From: Pseudomonas leptonychotis
GTDB taxonomy: Bacteria > Pseudomonadota > Gammaproteobacteria > Pseudomonadales > Pseudomonadaceae
NCBI RefSeq assembly: GCF_004920405.1
Contig: NZ_RFLV01000004.1
Coordinates: forward strand, 223,933 to 287,932
DNA length: 64,000 bases
Direction: 5' to 3'
The translations under genes and the position numbers were made by a program. Shown here in pieces: positions 1-9,925 of this stretch (position 1 is the first letter of the stretch; each line of letters starts with the position of its first letter). Under the pieces are notes generated by a model, which ran no database searches, was not told the origin of the DNA, and saw only the letters and a list, made by a program, of their open reading frames with translations.

Positions 1-389
1 ACCTTGTCAGGCTTGCCGAGGCTGCTCTCGACGTCGGCGCGGCTCATGCCTGGGCCAATCTGCTGCTTGATAATGGCTGCGCGGCGTTCGCTGCTGCTCA
101 GGTGGTTGCCGCAACCGTCCTGCTTCACGCCGACCACCGTCAATTCCTGCTCGGCTTTTTTCTTGTCGCTACGACTGGTCTTGCGTGGTTTGGCCAGGGG
201 CACCGGTTTGCCGCTTCCGGGTGTGGGATTGTAGGCCTGCTGCAGGCGCTGGCTGTGTGTGTCGGGGCAACCCTGGCGGGTAAAGGTGACGTGGCCTTTG
301 GCGTCTTCGCAGCGAAACACGCTTGAGCCGAGTGTAGGCAGTGAGCAAAGCAAAATGGCGCAGAAAGCTGCGCAATGCAGTCCTTGCAT
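1..389 (-). CDS. DUF4124-type exported protein, C-terminus cut by window edge
   Basis: Reading on the minus strand from ATG at 389 gives an open frame to position 1 with no stop, so the gene continues to the left of the window. The start is supported by a GGAGGA ribosome site about 8 bases upstream. The first ~23 residues look like a Sec signal peptide. A short Cys-containing motif (FRCEDAKGHVTFTRQGC) follows, as in DUF4124 proteins. After a Lys-rich linker the end seen here (GPGMSRADVESSLGKPDKV) resembles the SmpA/OmlA-like helix-turn found in outer-membrane assembly lipoproteins, but no lipobox is present. The function is not known. The family match is by motif only. Confidence 0.6.
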   Translation of the reverse strand, partial: MQGLHCAAFCAILLCSLPTLGSSVFRCEDAKGHVTFTRQGCPDTHSQRLQQAYNPTPGSGKPVPLAKPRKTSRSDKKKAEQELTVVGVKQDGCGNHLSSSERRAAIIKQQIGPGMSRADVESSLGKPDK

Positions 390-710
390 GGTACGTCCTC
401 CGTGACAGTCCATTAGCAAGGGTAGTCGATGCCTTTGTCTGCGCCAGGCGTGCCTTTGCCGGTGCCTGGCACGTCGCAATGACAGATGTCTCGTGCGTTT
501 AAGTTTGTCTTGCAAGCGCTTGTTCTAGGCTTGTTTTTGTCACAGGCAAAGCGCTTGGGCGGTGGTATCATTTGCCGCGTCAGCCCCGCCGGGGCTTGTG
601 GAACACCACCATGGACTTACCCAGTAGTTACTCTGAATCTCGATTGTGCAATCACGTGTTGACTGATTGACCCTCTTTGGCGTGCGCTGCCGCTGGGGGT
701 GGAGCGCGCC
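390..710. other. Intergenic region between the left-edge gene and mgtE
   Basis: About 320 bases without a convincing gene. It holds the promoters of the two divergent genes. A GC-rich hairpin (GCCCCGCCGGGGC, about 583-596) and two copies of AAGCGCTTG (near 516 and 548) are visible. I see no magnesium riboswitch (M-box or mgtA-leader type) and no RNA gene. Confidence 0.4.
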
Positions 711-2153
711 ATGACTGAAGTAGAAGCAAAAAAACCGCAAGAAAGCCTGCAGGACCGCCTGGCTCAGGTGGTCGAGTTATTGCATCGGCACAAGCTGGTC
801 GAAGACCTGACTCATCGTCAGGAAGGCCAGCACCATGACCGGGTGGAAAACCTGGTGCATCGGCAGAACCTCGCTGAATTGCAGCGCAAGCTCGATGAGC
901 TGCACTCCGCTGACGTTGCCCACATTCTTGAAGCCTTGCCACTTGGCGAACGCCTGACGGTCTGGCAGCTGGTCAAGGTTGAGCGTGACGGCGACATCCT
1001 CCTCGAAGTGTCCGACGCGGTACGTGAAACCCTGCTGGCTGACATGGAGGATCACGAAATACTCGCGGCAGCCAAGGACATGGATGCCGATGAACTGGCT
1101 GATCTGGCCTCTGAGCTGCCGCGTGATGTGGTTCATGAGCTGATGGAAACCCTCGATGCGCAGCAGCGCGAGCGGGTGCGTTCGGCGCTGTCCTATGAGG
1201 ATGATCAGGTCGGCGCGCTGATGGACTTCGAGATGGTCACCATTCGCGAAGACGTCAGCCTGGAGGTGGTGCTGCGTTACCTGCGGCGCCTCAAAGAGTT
1301 GCCAGGGCATACCGACAAGCTGTTTGTGGTCGATTACGACGGCGTGCTCAAGGGGGTGCTTCCGGTTAAGCGGCTGTTGGTTAATGACCCTGACAAGCTG
1401 GTCAGTGAGGTCATGGCGACTGACCCTGTGGGTTTTCACCCCGATGAGGATGCCTATGACGCCGCTCAGGCCTTCGAGCGTTATGACCTGATTTCTTCGC
1501 CGGTTGTGGATAAGAACGGCAAGTTGATTGGCCGCCTGACCATCGATGAAATGGTCGACCTGATTCGTGAGGAAAGCGAGGCTGAAGTCCTCAACATGGC
1601 GGGTTTGCGTGAGGAAGAAGATATCTTCGCCTCGGTGTGGAAGTCACTGCGCAACCGCTGGGCCTGGTTGGCAATCAACCTAGTCACCGCGTTTATGGCG
1701 TCACGGGTCATCGGCCTGTTTGAAGATTCCATCGAAAAACTGGTGGCCCTGGCGGCGCTGATGCCGATTGTTGCGGGCATCGGGGGGAATTCGGGTAACC
1801 AGACCATCACCATGATCGTGCGTGCTATGGCGCTGGACCAGGTCAGTACCGGTAATACCTCGCGCTTGATTCGCAAGGAGCTGGGCGTTGGTCTGGTCAA
1901 CGGCATCGTCTGGGGTGGGGTGATCGGCGTGGTGGCTTATCTGCTCTACGACAGCTGGTCGTTGGGGGTGGTAATGACCGCGGCGATGGTGCTCAACCTG
2001 CTGCTGGCCGCGCTGATGGGGGTGCTGATACCTATGACACTGGTGCGCATGGGGCGTGACCCGGCGCTGGGAGCCAGTGTGATGATCACAGCGGTTACTG
2101 ACAGTGGCGGCTTCTTTATTTTCCTTGGGCTTGCCAGTCTGTTCCTGCTCTAA
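711..2153 (+). CDS. mgtE: Magnesium transporter MgtE
   Basis: This is a 480-residue MgtE, an inner-membrane Mg2+ channel gated by cytoplasmic Mg2+. An in-frame GTG at 699 is possible, but ATG 711 has GGAG at 701-704 at good spacing and gives the usual family length. Residues ~50-160 form the helical MgtE N domain, ~165-290 the paired CBS domains, and ~310-480 the five-helix membrane pore. The pore carries the conserved PIVAGIGGNSGNQ segment that lines the ion path. It appears to be a single-gene unit, with a 174-base gap before oadG. In pseudomonads MgtE also influences virulence regulation, but nothing in this sequence shows that here. Confidence 0.95.
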   Translation: MTEVEAKKPQESLQDRLAQVVELLHRHKLVEDLTHRQEGQHHDRVENLVHRQNLAELQRKLDELHSADVAHILEALPLGERLTVWQLVKVERDGDILLEVSDAVRETLLADMEDHEILAAAKDMDADELADLASELPRDVVHELMETLDAQQRERVRSALSYEDDQVGALMDFEMVTIREDVSLEVVLRYLRRLKELPGHTDKLFVVDYDGVLKGVLPVKRLLVNDPDKLVSEVMATDPVGFHPDEDAYDAAQAFERYDLISSPVVDKNGKLIGRLTIDEMVDLIREESEAEVLNMAGLREEEDIFASVWKSLRNRWAWLAINLVTAFMASRVIGLFEDSIEKLVALAALMPIVAGIGGNSGNQTITMIVRAMALDQVSTGNTSRLIRKELGVGLVNGIVWGGVIGVVAYLLYDSWSLGVVMTAAMVLNLLLAALMGVLIPMTLVRMGRDPALGASVMITAVTDSGGFFIFLGLASLFLL

Positions 2154-2327
2154 GGCGTGGGGCCACTGATGACGCGTTCTCTACATGAAATGTCTCATTT
2201 GACGGCTCTGAGTTTGCTTCAAACGCTCGTTTCACGCTAAGGTTCGCCAGCTTTGCCCGGGATCGGTTTCCGGGCGCTCCTATCTAATAATTAACGCAGC
2301 TCGTACGTAGCTGACAATGGAGCCAAG

Positions 2328-2579
2328 ATGACCCCTAGTGAACTCCTGCTCGAGGGTGTCGAGCTCATGCTGTTCGGCCTGGGCTTCGTGTTTCTCTTTC
2401 TGATTCTGTTGGTGGTGATGATCCGCGTCATGTCGTGGGTTATCGAGCGCTTTGCCGCGAAACCCCCGGTACCTGTATCGACCTCAGTAGCACCTCAGTC
2501 GGCCTCCAGCGAGCCGAGCGCTGATGTACTTGCCGCCATCCAATCCGCCATTCACCAGCACCGCGTACGCCGCGGTTGA
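2328..2579 (+). CDS. oadG: Oxaloacetate decarboxylase gamma subunit (OadG family)
   Basis: The 83-residue product has one membrane helix (about residues 13-37) followed by a Pro/Ser/Ala-rich linker and a short His/Arg-rich tail. This is the shape of OadG, which anchors the alpha subunit to the membrane beta subunit of the Na+-translocating decarboxylase. It lies 25 bases upstream of oadA, in the order oadG-oadA-oadB common to these pumps. GGAG sits just before the ATG. The sequence is poorly conserved in this family, so size, topology and position carry the call. Confidence 0.85.
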   Translation: MTPSELLLEGVELMLFGLGFVFLFLILLVVMIRVMSWVIERFAAKPPVPVSTSVAPQSASSEPSADVLAAIQSAIHQHRVRRG

Positions 2580-2604
2580 GCCAGGTTCGACAGGGAGCAT
2601 CTGT

Positions 2605-4374
2605 ATGACTGCCGTAAAGAAAGCACTCGGAATTACTGATGTGGTGCTGCGTGACGCCCATCAGTCGATCTTGGCCACCCGTGTGCGCCTGGAAGACATG
2701 CTGCCCATTGCGCCCAAGCTTGATCAGGTCGGCTTTTGGTCGGTTGAGTCCTGGGGCGGGGCGACCTTTGATGCCTGCATTCGTTACCTGGGTGAAGACC
2801 CATGGCACCGTATTCGTGAATTGAAAAAGGCCATGCCCAATACGCGCCAGCAAATGCTGTTGCGTGGGCAGAATTTGCTTGGCTACCGTCACTATGCTGA
2901 TGACGTGGTCGAAAAATTCGTTGAGCGCGCCGCCTTTAATGGCGTTGATGTGTTCCGGGTATTCGATGCAATGAACGATCCGCGCAACCTGCAGACGGCC
3001 CTCAAGGCGGTCAAGCAGTTGGGCAAGCATGCGCAAGGCACCATTTCTTACACCACCAGCCCAGTGCATACCCTGGACATGTGGGTGGATCTGGCCAAAC
3101 AAATTGAAGATATGGGCGCTGACTCGGTGGCCATCAAAGACATGGCCGGTATTCTCACGCCCTATACCGCCTTCGAGTTGGTGTCGCGGCTCAAGGCCAG
3201 CTTGTCGATCCCGATTCATATGCAGTGCCACGCCACGGCAGGGTTGTCTTCTGTGGCCATCCTCAAGGCCGTCGAGGCCGGAATAGATAACGTCGACACG
3301 GCGATTTCCTCCCTGTCGATGACCTATGGCCATTCCCCGACCGAATCGGTCGTGGCGATGTTTCAGGGCACTGAGCATGATACCGGCCTGGATCTGTTGC
3401 TGCTTGAAGAGATCGCTGCGTACTTCCGTGAAGTGCGCAAGAAGTACGCGAAATTCGAGGGCAACCTCAAAGGTGTCGACTCGCGCATTCTGGTCGCCCA
3501 AGTGCCAGGCGGCATGCTGACCAATATGGAAGGTCAGCTCAAAGAGCAGGGCGCCCAGGACAAATTTGACGAAGTGTTGGCGGAAATTCCGCGTGTGCGC
3601 GAAGACCTTGGGTTTATCCCGCTGGTAACGCCAACTTCGCAGATTGTTGGCACCCAAGCAGTGATTAACGTGCTGACCGGTGAGCGCTACAAGTCGATCA
3701 CCAAGGAAACAGCCGGAATATTGAAAGGTGAGTACGGTGCAGCGCCTGCGCCTTTCAATAAAGAGCTGCAGGCGCGGGTGCTGGATGGTGCCGAAGTGAT
3801 TACCTGTCGGCCCGCCGACCTGCTCGACGATGAGATGGACAGGCTGACAGCCGAGCTCAAGGGCATTGCTCAGGAAAAAGGCATCAAACTGGCTAAGGAT
3901 GAGATTGATGACGTCCTGACCTATGCGCTGTTTCCGCAGATTGGCCTGAAATTTCTGGAAAATCGCGGTAATCCGGCGGCTTTCGAGCCAGTACCCACCG
4001 GTAAGGAAGCGCTTACGCGTGAAGCCGGCCAGCCTGAGGTCTACACCGTTGAAGTGGGCGGGAAGTCCTACGTGGTCCAGGTTAATGACGGTGGCGATAT
4101 CGAAGGGCTCAAGGCTGTCGGCGGGGCAACCTCGACAGCTGTGGCCGCGCCGGTTGGCGCAGGCGAGCCGCAGAATGCTCCCCTGGCCGGTAATATCTTC
4201 AAGGTGCTGGTGCAGCCAGGCCAGGCGGTGGAAGAAGGGCAGTTGGTGATCATCCTCGAAGCCATGAAGATGGAAACCGAGATTCGTGCGTTCAAGGCCG
4301 GCACCGTTGGTGCAGTCAACGTCAAGGTCGGTGATGCGGTGGCGGTGGGCGATAGCCTGCTGACCATCGGTTAA
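2605..4374 (+). CDS. oadA: Oxaloacetate decarboxylase alpha subunit, biotin-containing
   Basis: The 589-residue protein catalyses carboxyl transfer from oxaloacetate to enzyme-bound biotin. I chose ATG 2605, which follows GGGAG, because an upstream in-frame ATG would add residues that overlap oadG. Near the N-terminus is the signature [17 protein letters not shown] of the HMGL-like carboxyltransferase barrel, with metal-binding His in HMQCHATAG. Then come the conserved carboxylase domain (~320-480), an Ala/Pro linker and a C-terminal biotinyl domain with EAMKMET, the biotinylated Lys at about residue 555. The closely related pyruvate carboxylase subunit B is an alternative in pseudomonads, but the flanking oadG and oadB genes favour the Na+ pump. 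Confidence 0.9.
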   Translation: MTAVKKALGITDVVLRDAHQSILATRVRLEDMLPIAPKLDQVGFWSVESWGGATFDACIRYLGEDPWHRIRELKKAMPNTRQQMLLRGQNLLGYRHYADDVVEKFVERAAFNGVDVFRVFDAMNDPRNLQTALKAVKQLGKHAQGTISYTTSPVHTLDMWVDLAKQIEDMGADSVAIKDMAGILTPYTAFELVSRLKASLSIPIHMQCHATAGLSSVAILKAVEAGIDNVDTAISSLSMTYGHSPTESVVAMFQGTEHDTGLDLLLLEEIAAYFREVRKKYAKFEGNLKGVDSRILVAQVPGGMLTNMEGQLKEQGAQDKFDEVLAEIPRVREDLGFIPLVTPTSQIVGTQAVINVLTGERYKSITKETAGILKGEYGAAPAPFNKELQARVLDGAEVITCRPADLLDDEMDRLTAELKGIAQEKGIKLAKDEIDDVLTYALFPQIGLKFLENRGNPAAFEPVPTGKEALTREAGQPEVYTVEVGGKSYVVQVNDGGDIEGLKAVGGATSTAVAAPVGAGEPQNAPLAGNIFKVLVQPGQAVEEGQLVIILEAMKMETEIRAFKAGTVGAVNVKVGDAVAVGDSLLTIG

Positions 4375-4386
4375 GGGAGCGCAGTA

Positions 4387-5526
4387 ATGGAAAAGCTCCT
4401 CAAACTTTGGCACAGCACCGGGCTGTATCACATCGAAGTCGGTCAGGTATTTATGATCGCGGTGTGCATCCTCTTGATCTATCTAGCGATCAAGAAGGGC
4501 TTTGAGCCTTTGCTGCTGTTGCCGATTGGCTTTGGCGGTTTGCTGGCCAACATTCCGGTGGCCAATATGGCCGAGGGTGCCGGCTTTCTGCACATGATCT
4601 ATGAGGTGGGTCTGCCCACCAGTATTTTCCCGCTGCTGATCTTCCTGGGCGTCGGGGCCATGACTGACTTCGGGCCGATGTTGGCTAACCCGAAAACCCT
4701 GTTATTGGGTGCGGCGGCCCAGTTCGGTATTTTCGGCACCCTGATGGGGGCGTTAGCGCTGACTTCATTGGGTATTCCGGGGCTTGAGTTCACGCTCAAG
4801 GAGGCGGCATCCATCGCTATCATTGGCGGTGCCGATGGCCCAACCTCGATTTTCGTGACTTCCAAGCTGGCTCCGCACTTGCTCGGTCCGATTGCGGTGG
4901 CGGCCTATGCCTACATGGCGCTGGTGCCGTTAATTCAGCCGCCGATCATGCGGGCGCTGACTACCAAGGAGGAGCGCGCCATTGTCATGCAGCAACTGCG
5001 ACCTGTGGGGCAGGCCGAGAAGATCATCTTCCCGATCGTACTGTGCCTAATGATTGGTCTGCTGCTGCCTGATGCCGCACCGCTGATTGGTATGTTCGCT
5101 CTTGGGAATTTGCTGCGCGAGGCGGGTGTGGTCGAGCGTCTGGCTGATACGTCGCGTAATGCACTGATCAATATCGTCACTATCTTCCTCGGCTTGACTG
5201 TAGGCTCGAAGCTCTCGGCAGAATCATTCCTGCAGCTGAAAACGCTGGGCATTCTGAGTCTGGGCATGGTGGCGTTCTGCGCCGGCACGGCTGCCGGTGT
5301 ATTGATGGCCAAGTTGATGAATGTCTTCAGTAGCACCAATAAGATCAATCCACTGATTGGTTCGGCTGGGGTGTCTGCGGTGCCGATGGCAGCTAGGGTG
5401 TCGAACAAGGTTGGTTTGGAAGCTAACCCGCAGAACTTCCTGCTGATGCACGCCATGGGGCCGAACGTTGCGGGGGTGATCGGCTCGGCAGTAGCGGCCG
5501 GTGTACTGCTCAGTTTCGTTGGCTGA
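4387..5526 (+). CDS. oadB: Oxaloacetate decarboxylase beta subunit, Na+ pump
   Basis: This 379-residue integral membrane protein decarboxylates carboxybiotin and couples the step to Na+ export. It has about nine hydrophobic segments and the family hallmark [17 protein letters not shown], whose Asp is the Na+/decarboxylation residue. It starts 12 bases after the oadA stop and ends the oadGAB operon, just before a strong terminator. Its length fits the shorter OadB class without the N-terminal extension of the enterobacterial form. The complex would recover energy from oxaloacetate as a sodium gradient. Confidence 0.93.
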   Translation: MEKLLKLWHSTGLYHIEVGQVFMIAVCILLIYLAIKKGFEPLLLLPIGFGGLLANIPVANMAEGAGFLHMIYEVGLPTSIFPLLIFLGVGAMTDFGPMLANPKTLLLGAAAQFGIFGTLMGALALTSLGIPGLEFTLKEAASIAIIGGADGPTSIFVTSKLAPHLLGPIAVAAYAYMALVPLIQPPIMRALTTKEERAIVMQQLRPVGQAEKIIFPIVLCLMIGLLLPDAAPLIGMFALGNLLREAGVVERLADTSRNALINIVTIFLGLTVGSKLSAESFLQLKTLGILSLGMVAFCAGTAAGVLMAKLMNVFSSTNKINPLIGSAGVSAVPMAARVSNKVGLEANPQNFLLMHAMGPNVAGVIGSAVAAGVLLSFVG

Positions 5527-5531
5527 TTAAC

Positions 5532-5575
5532 ACGAACAATAAAAAACCGCCGAATGGCGGTTTTTTATTGTTCGT
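5532..5575 (+). terminator. Rho-independent terminator after oadB
   Basis: A perfect 20-base inverted repeat (5532-5551 and 5556-5575) with a GAAT loop. The GC part is flanked by A6 and T6 tracts, so it can terminate in either direction. Confidence 0.95.
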
Positions 5576-5652
5576 CATCCCTGGCGGCACTTTGCAAGCG
5601 GTTGCGGTGCAGCGCTAAAGATGGATATCAGGCATTTTTTATGGGCAGCAAA

Positions 5653-5674
5653 AAAACCGGCCTAGGCCGGTTTT
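5653..5674 (-). terminator. Terminator downstream of amrZ
   Basis: A perfect palindrome AAAACCGGCC/GGCCGGTTTT, extended by an A7 run on the left. Read on the minus strand it is a GC stem followed by a U tract, 17 bases beyond the amrZ stop. Confidence 0.85.
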
Positions 5675-5690
5675 GTCGTTTGCAGCGCAG

Positions 5691-6008
5691 TCAGGCTTCT
5701 TCGGCAGCCATCTCGGCGTCATGAGCAATCAATGCCACCAGGGCATTCTGCTGACGGCGTGAAAGCTGGCGGAAGCGTTGCAGCAACTCACGCTCGTGCA
5801 AGGACAAATCTGGGCTGTCCAAGCGCATGTTGAGGTCATCACCCAGAGAGCTTTCCTGGAGCATGCTTTGCTCAAGGCGAGCAATGATCTCCGAGTTCAT
5901 GCTGCGGTGATGGTTGCGTGCGACATCCGCAATACGTTCGCGCATGCCATCGGGCAGACGAACTACGAATTTGTCAGCGGTGCGGCTGGAATAGAGTGCT
6001 GGTTTCAT
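5691..6008 (-). CDS. amrZ: AmrZ, ribbon-helix-helix regulator of alginate, motility and exopolysaccharide
   Basis: This 105-residue Arc/MetJ-type DNA-binding protein is recognised from the segment [20 protein letters not shown] followed by [16 protein letters not shown], the RHH fold of Pseudomonas AmrZ. The C-terminal [15 protein letters not shown] part is the tetramerisation region. P. aeruginosa AmrZ is 108 residues with a slightly longer N-terminus. As in P. aeruginosa it sits beside phnC, divergently transcribed. In related species AmrZ controls c-di-GMP genes and represses the wss cellulose operon. A wss operon lies 33 kb away in this window, so a regulatory link is plausible but inferred. 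Confidence 0.93.
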   Translation of the reverse strand: MKPALYSSRTADKFVVRLPDGMRERIADVARNHHRSMNSEIIARLEQSMLQESSLGDDLNMRLDSPDLSLHERELLQRFRQLSRRQQNALVALIAHDAEMAAEEA

Positions 6009-6058
6009 AGGGCGCGTACATTAAACCGGTTAGTTTAGGAAAGCGATACTGGCAATGG

Positions 6059-6093
6059 GCTATAGGATTGTCACCGGTTTGACCTCCTATAGC
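6059..6093. promoter_or_regulatory. Inverted repeat in the amrZ upstream region
   Basis: Perfect 9-base arms GCTATAGGA (6059-6067) and TCCTATAGC (6085-6093) are separated by 17 bases, about 50 bases upstream of the amrZ start. The spacing and symmetry suit a dimeric regulator or AmrZ autoregulation, but no known consensus was matched. Confidence 0.35.
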
Positions 6094-6285
6094 ACTAACC
6101 GTTCAGCCAGAAAGCCGCTTAGGTCGCTTATAACGCTGCAGGTAGAGCAGTCGGTAAATTGACGCCAATCTCGTGTCGAATATTGCGTTGAATAAAGGCG
6201 TTATGCCAGCACCAGTCATCAGAAATGCGCCGTGCTGTGCAAAAAGCCAGAGAAATCTGGCGTTGGCCGAAAAATGTTCAAGCAA

Positions 6286-6307
6286 TGGTCATGTAAGTGT
6301 CATGGCT
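6286..6307 (+). promoter_or_regulatory. Pho box upstream of phnC
   Basis: Two direct half-sites, TGGTCATGTAA and GTGTCATGGCT, place GTCAT at 6288-6292 and again at 6299-6303, exactly 11 bases apart. This matches the tandem CTGTCAT-type PhoB site. It lies about 93 bases before the phnC start and implies induction by phosphate starvation through PhoB. The remaining amrZ-phnC intergenic DNA (6009-6399) holds no convincing gene. Confidence 0.7.
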
Positions 6308-6399
6308 CATTAACCGGCCTGACACAGGATTTGCCTACCTTGGTCTACACCAGAAGGCGGCTTAGTGCCGCGGTGTAACCGTTAATAAGGAGGCATTCC

Positions 6400-7236
6400 A
6401 TGAGCGCAGTGATCCGGGTCGAGAGCCTGAACAAAACGTTCGGCCGCAAGCAGGCGCTGTTTGATCTGGCGCTGTCCGTTGAGCCCGGTGAAATGGTGGC
6501 GCTGATCGGCGCCTCTGGCTCTGGAAAGTCCACATTGCTGCGCCATGTCGCGGGCCTGGCCTGCTGCGACCGTAAGGGCGGCGGCAACATTCAGGTACTC
6601 GGTCGCCAAGTGCAAGCGGAGGGTAGGCTGAATGGTGAGGTGCGCCGTCTGCGCGCCGATATCGGCTACATCTTCCAACAGTTCAACTTGGTCGGCCGTA
6701 TCAGCGTATTGCAAAACGTACTGCTCGGCTGCTTGGGGCGCATACCGCGCTGGCGCGGCACCTTGGGTCTGTTCAGTGCCGAAGAAAAGCAGCAGGCACT
6801 GCAGGCTCTGGCTCGTGTTGGTTTGGCAGATCTGGCGCAGCAGCGGGCGTCGACCCTGTCCGGCGGCCAGCAGCAGCGTGTGGCGATTGCCCGTGCCTTG
6901 TGCCAGCGCGCCAAGGTCATTCTCGCCGATGAGCCGATTGCCTCACTGGACCCTGAATCCGCACGCAAGGTCATGCAGATTCTCGCTGACATCAACCGCG
7001 AAGACGGCACCACCGTGGTGGTCACCCTGCATCAAGTGGATTACGCCATGCGCTATTGCCAGCGCGCCGTGGCGTTGAAAGCGGGGCGTATTCATTTCGA
7101 CGGCGCCGCGGCCGAGCTGCATCCTAACTTCCTCAACGATCTCTATGGTGCCGAGCTTGAAGTAGAGCGGCTGCCAATCGAGAAAGCCCGTCGCGCTCGC
7201 ACCCCGAAAGTCCCGCTGACTCTGGCCAAGGCCTGA
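6400..7236 (+). CDS. phnC: Phosphonate ABC transporter ATP-binding protein
   Basis: The 278-residue cytoplasmic ATPase drives phosphonate import with PhnD and PhnE. Walker A is GASGSGKST (near residue 38), the signature is LSGGQQQR, and Walker B is [12 protein letters not shown], followed by the switch His in VVTLHQ. An AAGGAGG ribosome site precedes the ATG at good spacing. It is the first gene of the phn operon, behind a Pho box, and phnD follows 57 bases later. Length and motifs are normal for PhnC. Confidence 0.96.
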   Translation: MSAVIRVESLNKTFGRKQALFDLALSVEPGEMVALIGASGSGKSTLLRHVAGLACCDRKGGGNIQVLGRQVQAEGRLNGEVRRLRADIGYIFQQFNLVGRISVLQNVLLGCLGRIPRWRGTLGLFSAEEKQQALQALARVGLADLAQQRASTLSGGQQQRVAIARALCQRAKVILADEPIASLDPESARKVMQILADINREDGTTVVVTLHQVDYAMRYCQRAVALKAGRIHFDGAAAELHPNFLNDLYGAELEVERLPIEKARRARTPKVPLTLAKA

Positions 7237-7293
7237 GTTTAGCTCGCTGTTATGCCAATCCCTGTATGTCCATCCGCACTAGGAGTGCTTTGC

Positions 7294-8298
7294 ATGTTCA
7301 AACGTATCAGTCGCGTTCTCGTCGCGTCCACGCTGCTGGCAGGCTCGGTTCTAGGGGCTGCTCAAGCCGCTGAGCAGGAGATCAACTTCGGCATCATCTC
7401 CACTGAATCGTCGCAGAATCTGAAAACCATGTGGGACCCCTTCCTGGCGGACATGAGCCAGCAGACTGGCCTGAAGATCAATGCGTTCTTTGCCCCTGAC
7501 TATGCGGGAATTATTCAGGGCATGCGCTTCGATAAGGTCGACATGGCTTGGTACGGCAACAAGGCCGCAATGGAAGCCGTAGACCGTGCGGGTGGTCAGG
7601 TATTCGCCCAGACCGTCGCCGCCAACGGTACTCAGGGTTATTACAGCCTGATGGTGGCGCACAAGGACAGCCCGATCAATTCGATCGACGACATGCTGAA
7701 AAACGCTAAAGACCTGACTTTCGCCAACGGTGACCCGAACTCCACCTCGGGCTATCTGGTACCGGGCTATTACGTGTTTGCGCAAAACAATGCTGACGCC
7801 AACAAGATCTTCAAGCGCGCCCTCAACGGCAGCCATGAAGTCAACGCCCTGTCGGTGGCCAACAAGCAGATCGATGTCGGCACCTTCAACAGCGAAGGCA
7901 TGGAACGTTTACAGGTAACTGCGCCAGACAAAGCGGCTCAGCTGAAAGTGATCTGGACCTCGCCGCTGATCCCGTCCGACCCGATGGTATGGCGTAAGAA
8001 CCTTGATGAAGACGCCAAAACCAAGCTGCGTACCTTCTTCATGACTTACGGCGACAAACCGGCTGAGTTGAAAGTGCTTGAAGGTCTGCAGTGGGCCAAG
8101 TTCAAAGCGTCGGATGACGATCAACTGCTGCCGATCCGCCAACTGGAACTGTTCAAGAAACGCACCGAAGTGGCCAACAACGACAAGCTTTCGGCAAGCG
8201 ACAAGCAAGCACAGCTCACCGAGTTGGATCGCGAGCTGGCCAAGCTGGAAAAGCGCCTGGCTGAAATCGCCAAGCAAAGCCCTGCCAGCGCGGGTTAA
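7294..8298 (+). CDS. phnD: Phosphonate ABC transporter substrate-binding protein
   Basis: The 334-residue periplasmic protein binds phosphonates, classically 2-aminoethylphosphonate. ATG 7294 was chosen over an earlier in-frame start because AGGAG lies 7-8 bases before it and translation from it gives a clean signal peptide ending near AAQA. The PhnD-like fold follows (INFGIISTESSQNLKTMW, then DMAWYGNKAAMEA and NGDPNSTSGYLVP, a phosphonate-contact region in the family). The C-terminal ~50 residues are strongly charged and helical. It sits between phnC and phnE, as in other C-P lyase operons. Confidence 0.95.
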   Translation: MFKRISRVLVASTLLAGSVLGAAQAAEQEINFGIISTESSQNLKTMWDPFLADMSQQTGLKINAFFAPDYAGIIQGMRFDKVDMAWYGNKAAMEAVDRAGGQVFAQTVAANGTQGYYSLMVAHKDSPINSIDDMLKNAKDLTFANGDPNSTSGYLVPGYYVFAQNNADANKIFKRALNGSHEVNALSVANKQIDVGTFNSEGMERLQVTAPDKAAQLKVIWTSPLIPSDPMVWRKNLDEDAKTKLRTFFMTYGDKPAELKVLEGLQWAKFKASDDDQLLPIRQLELFKKRTEVANNDKLSASDKQAQLTELDRELAKLEKRLAEIAKQSPASAG

Positions 8299-8377
8299 TT
8301 GCCTAGATCGGCTCGCCTTACCTTGCATGACCTAAGGGCGGGCCGATCGTCTTTGTCGTTTCAATCGAGAAGTCGTT

Positions 8378-9172
8378 ATGACCACTTTGACTACCGCACC
8401 TGTGCCTGATTTATCGGCCAAGCGTTCCTGGACGCAGCTGATTGGCTGGGGGCTGTTCTTCGCCGTGCTGGCTTGGTCTTGGCAGGGCGCGGAGATGAAT
8501 CCGCTCGGCCTGATCCGCGACTCCGGCAACATGGCGACCTTTGCTGCGGACTTCTTTCCGCCGGATTTCAGCAACTGGGAGCTGTACCTCAAGGAGATGA
8601 TCGTCACCGTGCAGATCGCCCTCTGGGGTACGGTGCTGGCGATTGTCTGCGCCATTCCGCTGGGCATTCTCTGCTCTGAAAATATTGTGCCGTGGTGGGT
8701 CTATCAGCCGATTCGCCGGGTGATGGATGCCTGCCGCTCAATCAATGAAATGGTCTTTGCCATGCTCTTTGTGGTGGCGGTGGGTCTGGGGCCGTTTGCC
8801 GGGGTGCTGGCACTGTTTATTGGCACCACAGGGGTGCTGGCTAAGCTGTTTGCTGAGGCGGTGGAAGCGATTGATCCCGGTCCAGTCGAAGGTGTGCGTG
8901 CTACCGGTGCCAGCGCCCTGCAGGAAGTGATCTACGGGGTGATCCCGCAAGTCCTGCCGCTGTGGATTTCCTACTCGCTGTATCGCTTCGAGTCCAACGT
9001 GCGCTCGGCCACCGTGGTCGGCATGGTCGGGGCGGGCGGTATCGGGGTGATTCTCTGGGAGGCGATTCGTGGCTTCCAGTTCGCCCAAACCTGCGCCTTG
9101 CTGCTGGTGATCATCATGGTGGTGAGCGTGCTCGACATCATCTCTCAGCGCCTGCGCAAACAGTTTATCTGA
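8378..9172 (+). CDS. phnE: Phosphonate ABC transporter permease
   Basis: The 264-residue inner-membrane permease has about six hydrophobic segments and the cytoplasmic coupling loop [20 protein letters not shown], the EAA motif of binding-protein-dependent transporters. It begins 79 bases after phnD and ends 36 bases before phnF. There is one phnE gene and no split or duplicated copy here. Length fits the family. Confidence 0.95.
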   Translation: MTTLTTAPVPDLSAKRSWTQLIGWGLFFAVLAWSWQGAEMNPLGLIRDSGNMATFAADFFPPDFSNWELYLKEMIVTVQIALWGTVLAIVCAIPLGILCSENIVPWWVYQPIRRVMDACRSINEMVFAMLFVVAVGLGPFAGVLALFIGTTGVLAKLFAEAVEAIDPGPVEGVRATGASALQEVIYGVIPQVLPLWISYSLYRFESNVRSATVVGMVGAGGIGVILWEAIRGFQFAQTCALLLVIIMVVSVLDIISQRLRKQFI

Positions 9173-9208
9173 CGGAGATTGGGCATCTGCGGATGCCCTT
9201 TATTAGCC

Positions 9209-9913
9209 ATGCACTTGTCTAGACAACCTGAGCCCTTGTACCGCGAACTGGCTGCCGTGCTGCGTGATGAGCTGCAGCACATGAGTCCTGGTGACTACTT
9301 GCCTGCCGAGGTGCAGTTGGCGGCGCGTTTTGCAGTAAATCGCCACACCCTGCGCCGCGCCGTCGATGAGCTGGTGCTGGAAGGTCGCCTGTTGCGCCAG
9401 CAGGGCAAAGGCACTCGGGTATTGGCTAAACCATTGATCTACCCAATGCAGGCCGGCAGTGCCTACAGCGCCTCACTCTCGGCGCTGGGGCATCAGGTTG
9501 ATGCGCAGTTACTGCAACGCCGCGTGCGCCCGGCCAGCCATGAGGAACGTGGCTACCTGCAATTGCCAGAAGGTGCGCAGCTGCTGGAGTTGACCACCTT
9601 GCGTCTGATTGAAGGGCAGCCCGTCAGCTTGATTCGACATGCCTTCAGCGTGATCCACGCGCCGTTGTTGGCGGATTACCAGGGCGGCTCGCTGCGCCAA
9701 TACCTGAGCCAGCGCGGGATGCCCCTGACCCGCACCTTCAGTTTGATCGGCGCGCGGCTGCCCAGCCGTGAAGAGGCGGCGCGCTTGATGATGCCCAAGC
9801 ATGCACCGCTGCTCAGTGTGCAAACCCTTTCCCGCGATCTGGCTGGCCAGCCGGTGGAGCTGTCGTTATCGACCAGCCGCGCCGACCGTTTCCAGTACCA
9901 GCTCGCCCTTTGA
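9209..9913 (+). CDS. phnF: PhnF, GntR-family regulator of phosphonate metabolism
   Basis: The 234-residue protein has an N-terminal winged helix (YRELAAVLRDEL, then LAARFAVNRHTLRRAVDEL) and a C-terminal UTRA ligand-binding domain from about residue 80. This is the HutC/FarR-type GntR architecture. ATG 9209 gives the N-terminus MHLSRQPEPLYR; an in-frame TTG at 9181 is less likely. It lies inside the phn operon between the importer and the C-P lyase genes, where PhnF is normally found and thought to repress the cluster. Confidence 0.9.
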   Translation: MHLSRQPEPLYRELAAVLRDELQHMSPGDYLPAEVQLAARFAVNRHTLRRAVDELVLEGRLLRQQGKGTRVLAKPLIYPMQAGSAYSASLSALGHQVDAQLLQRRVRPASHEERGYLQLPEGAQLLELTTLRLIEGQPVSLIRHAFSVIHAPLLADYQGGSLRQYLSQRGMPLTRTFSLIGARLPSREEAARLMMPKHAPLLSVQTLSRDLAGQPVELSLSTSRADRFQYQLAL

Positions 9914-9925
9914 TGGAGGCCTGTG

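Noticed and set aside
390..710. A magnesium riboswitch before mgtE
   Set aside because: The short GC hairpin present does not show the conserved blocks of M-box or mgtA leaders.
2440..4431. A 663-residue open frame on the minus strand opposite oadA
   Set aside because: It mirrors oadA codon structure in a GC-rich gene, has no family motif, and oadA has full conserved motifs.
6103..6285. A 60-residue minus frame in the amrZ-phnC gap
   Set aside because: No ribosome site or known motif, and the gap is occupied by regulatory sequence.
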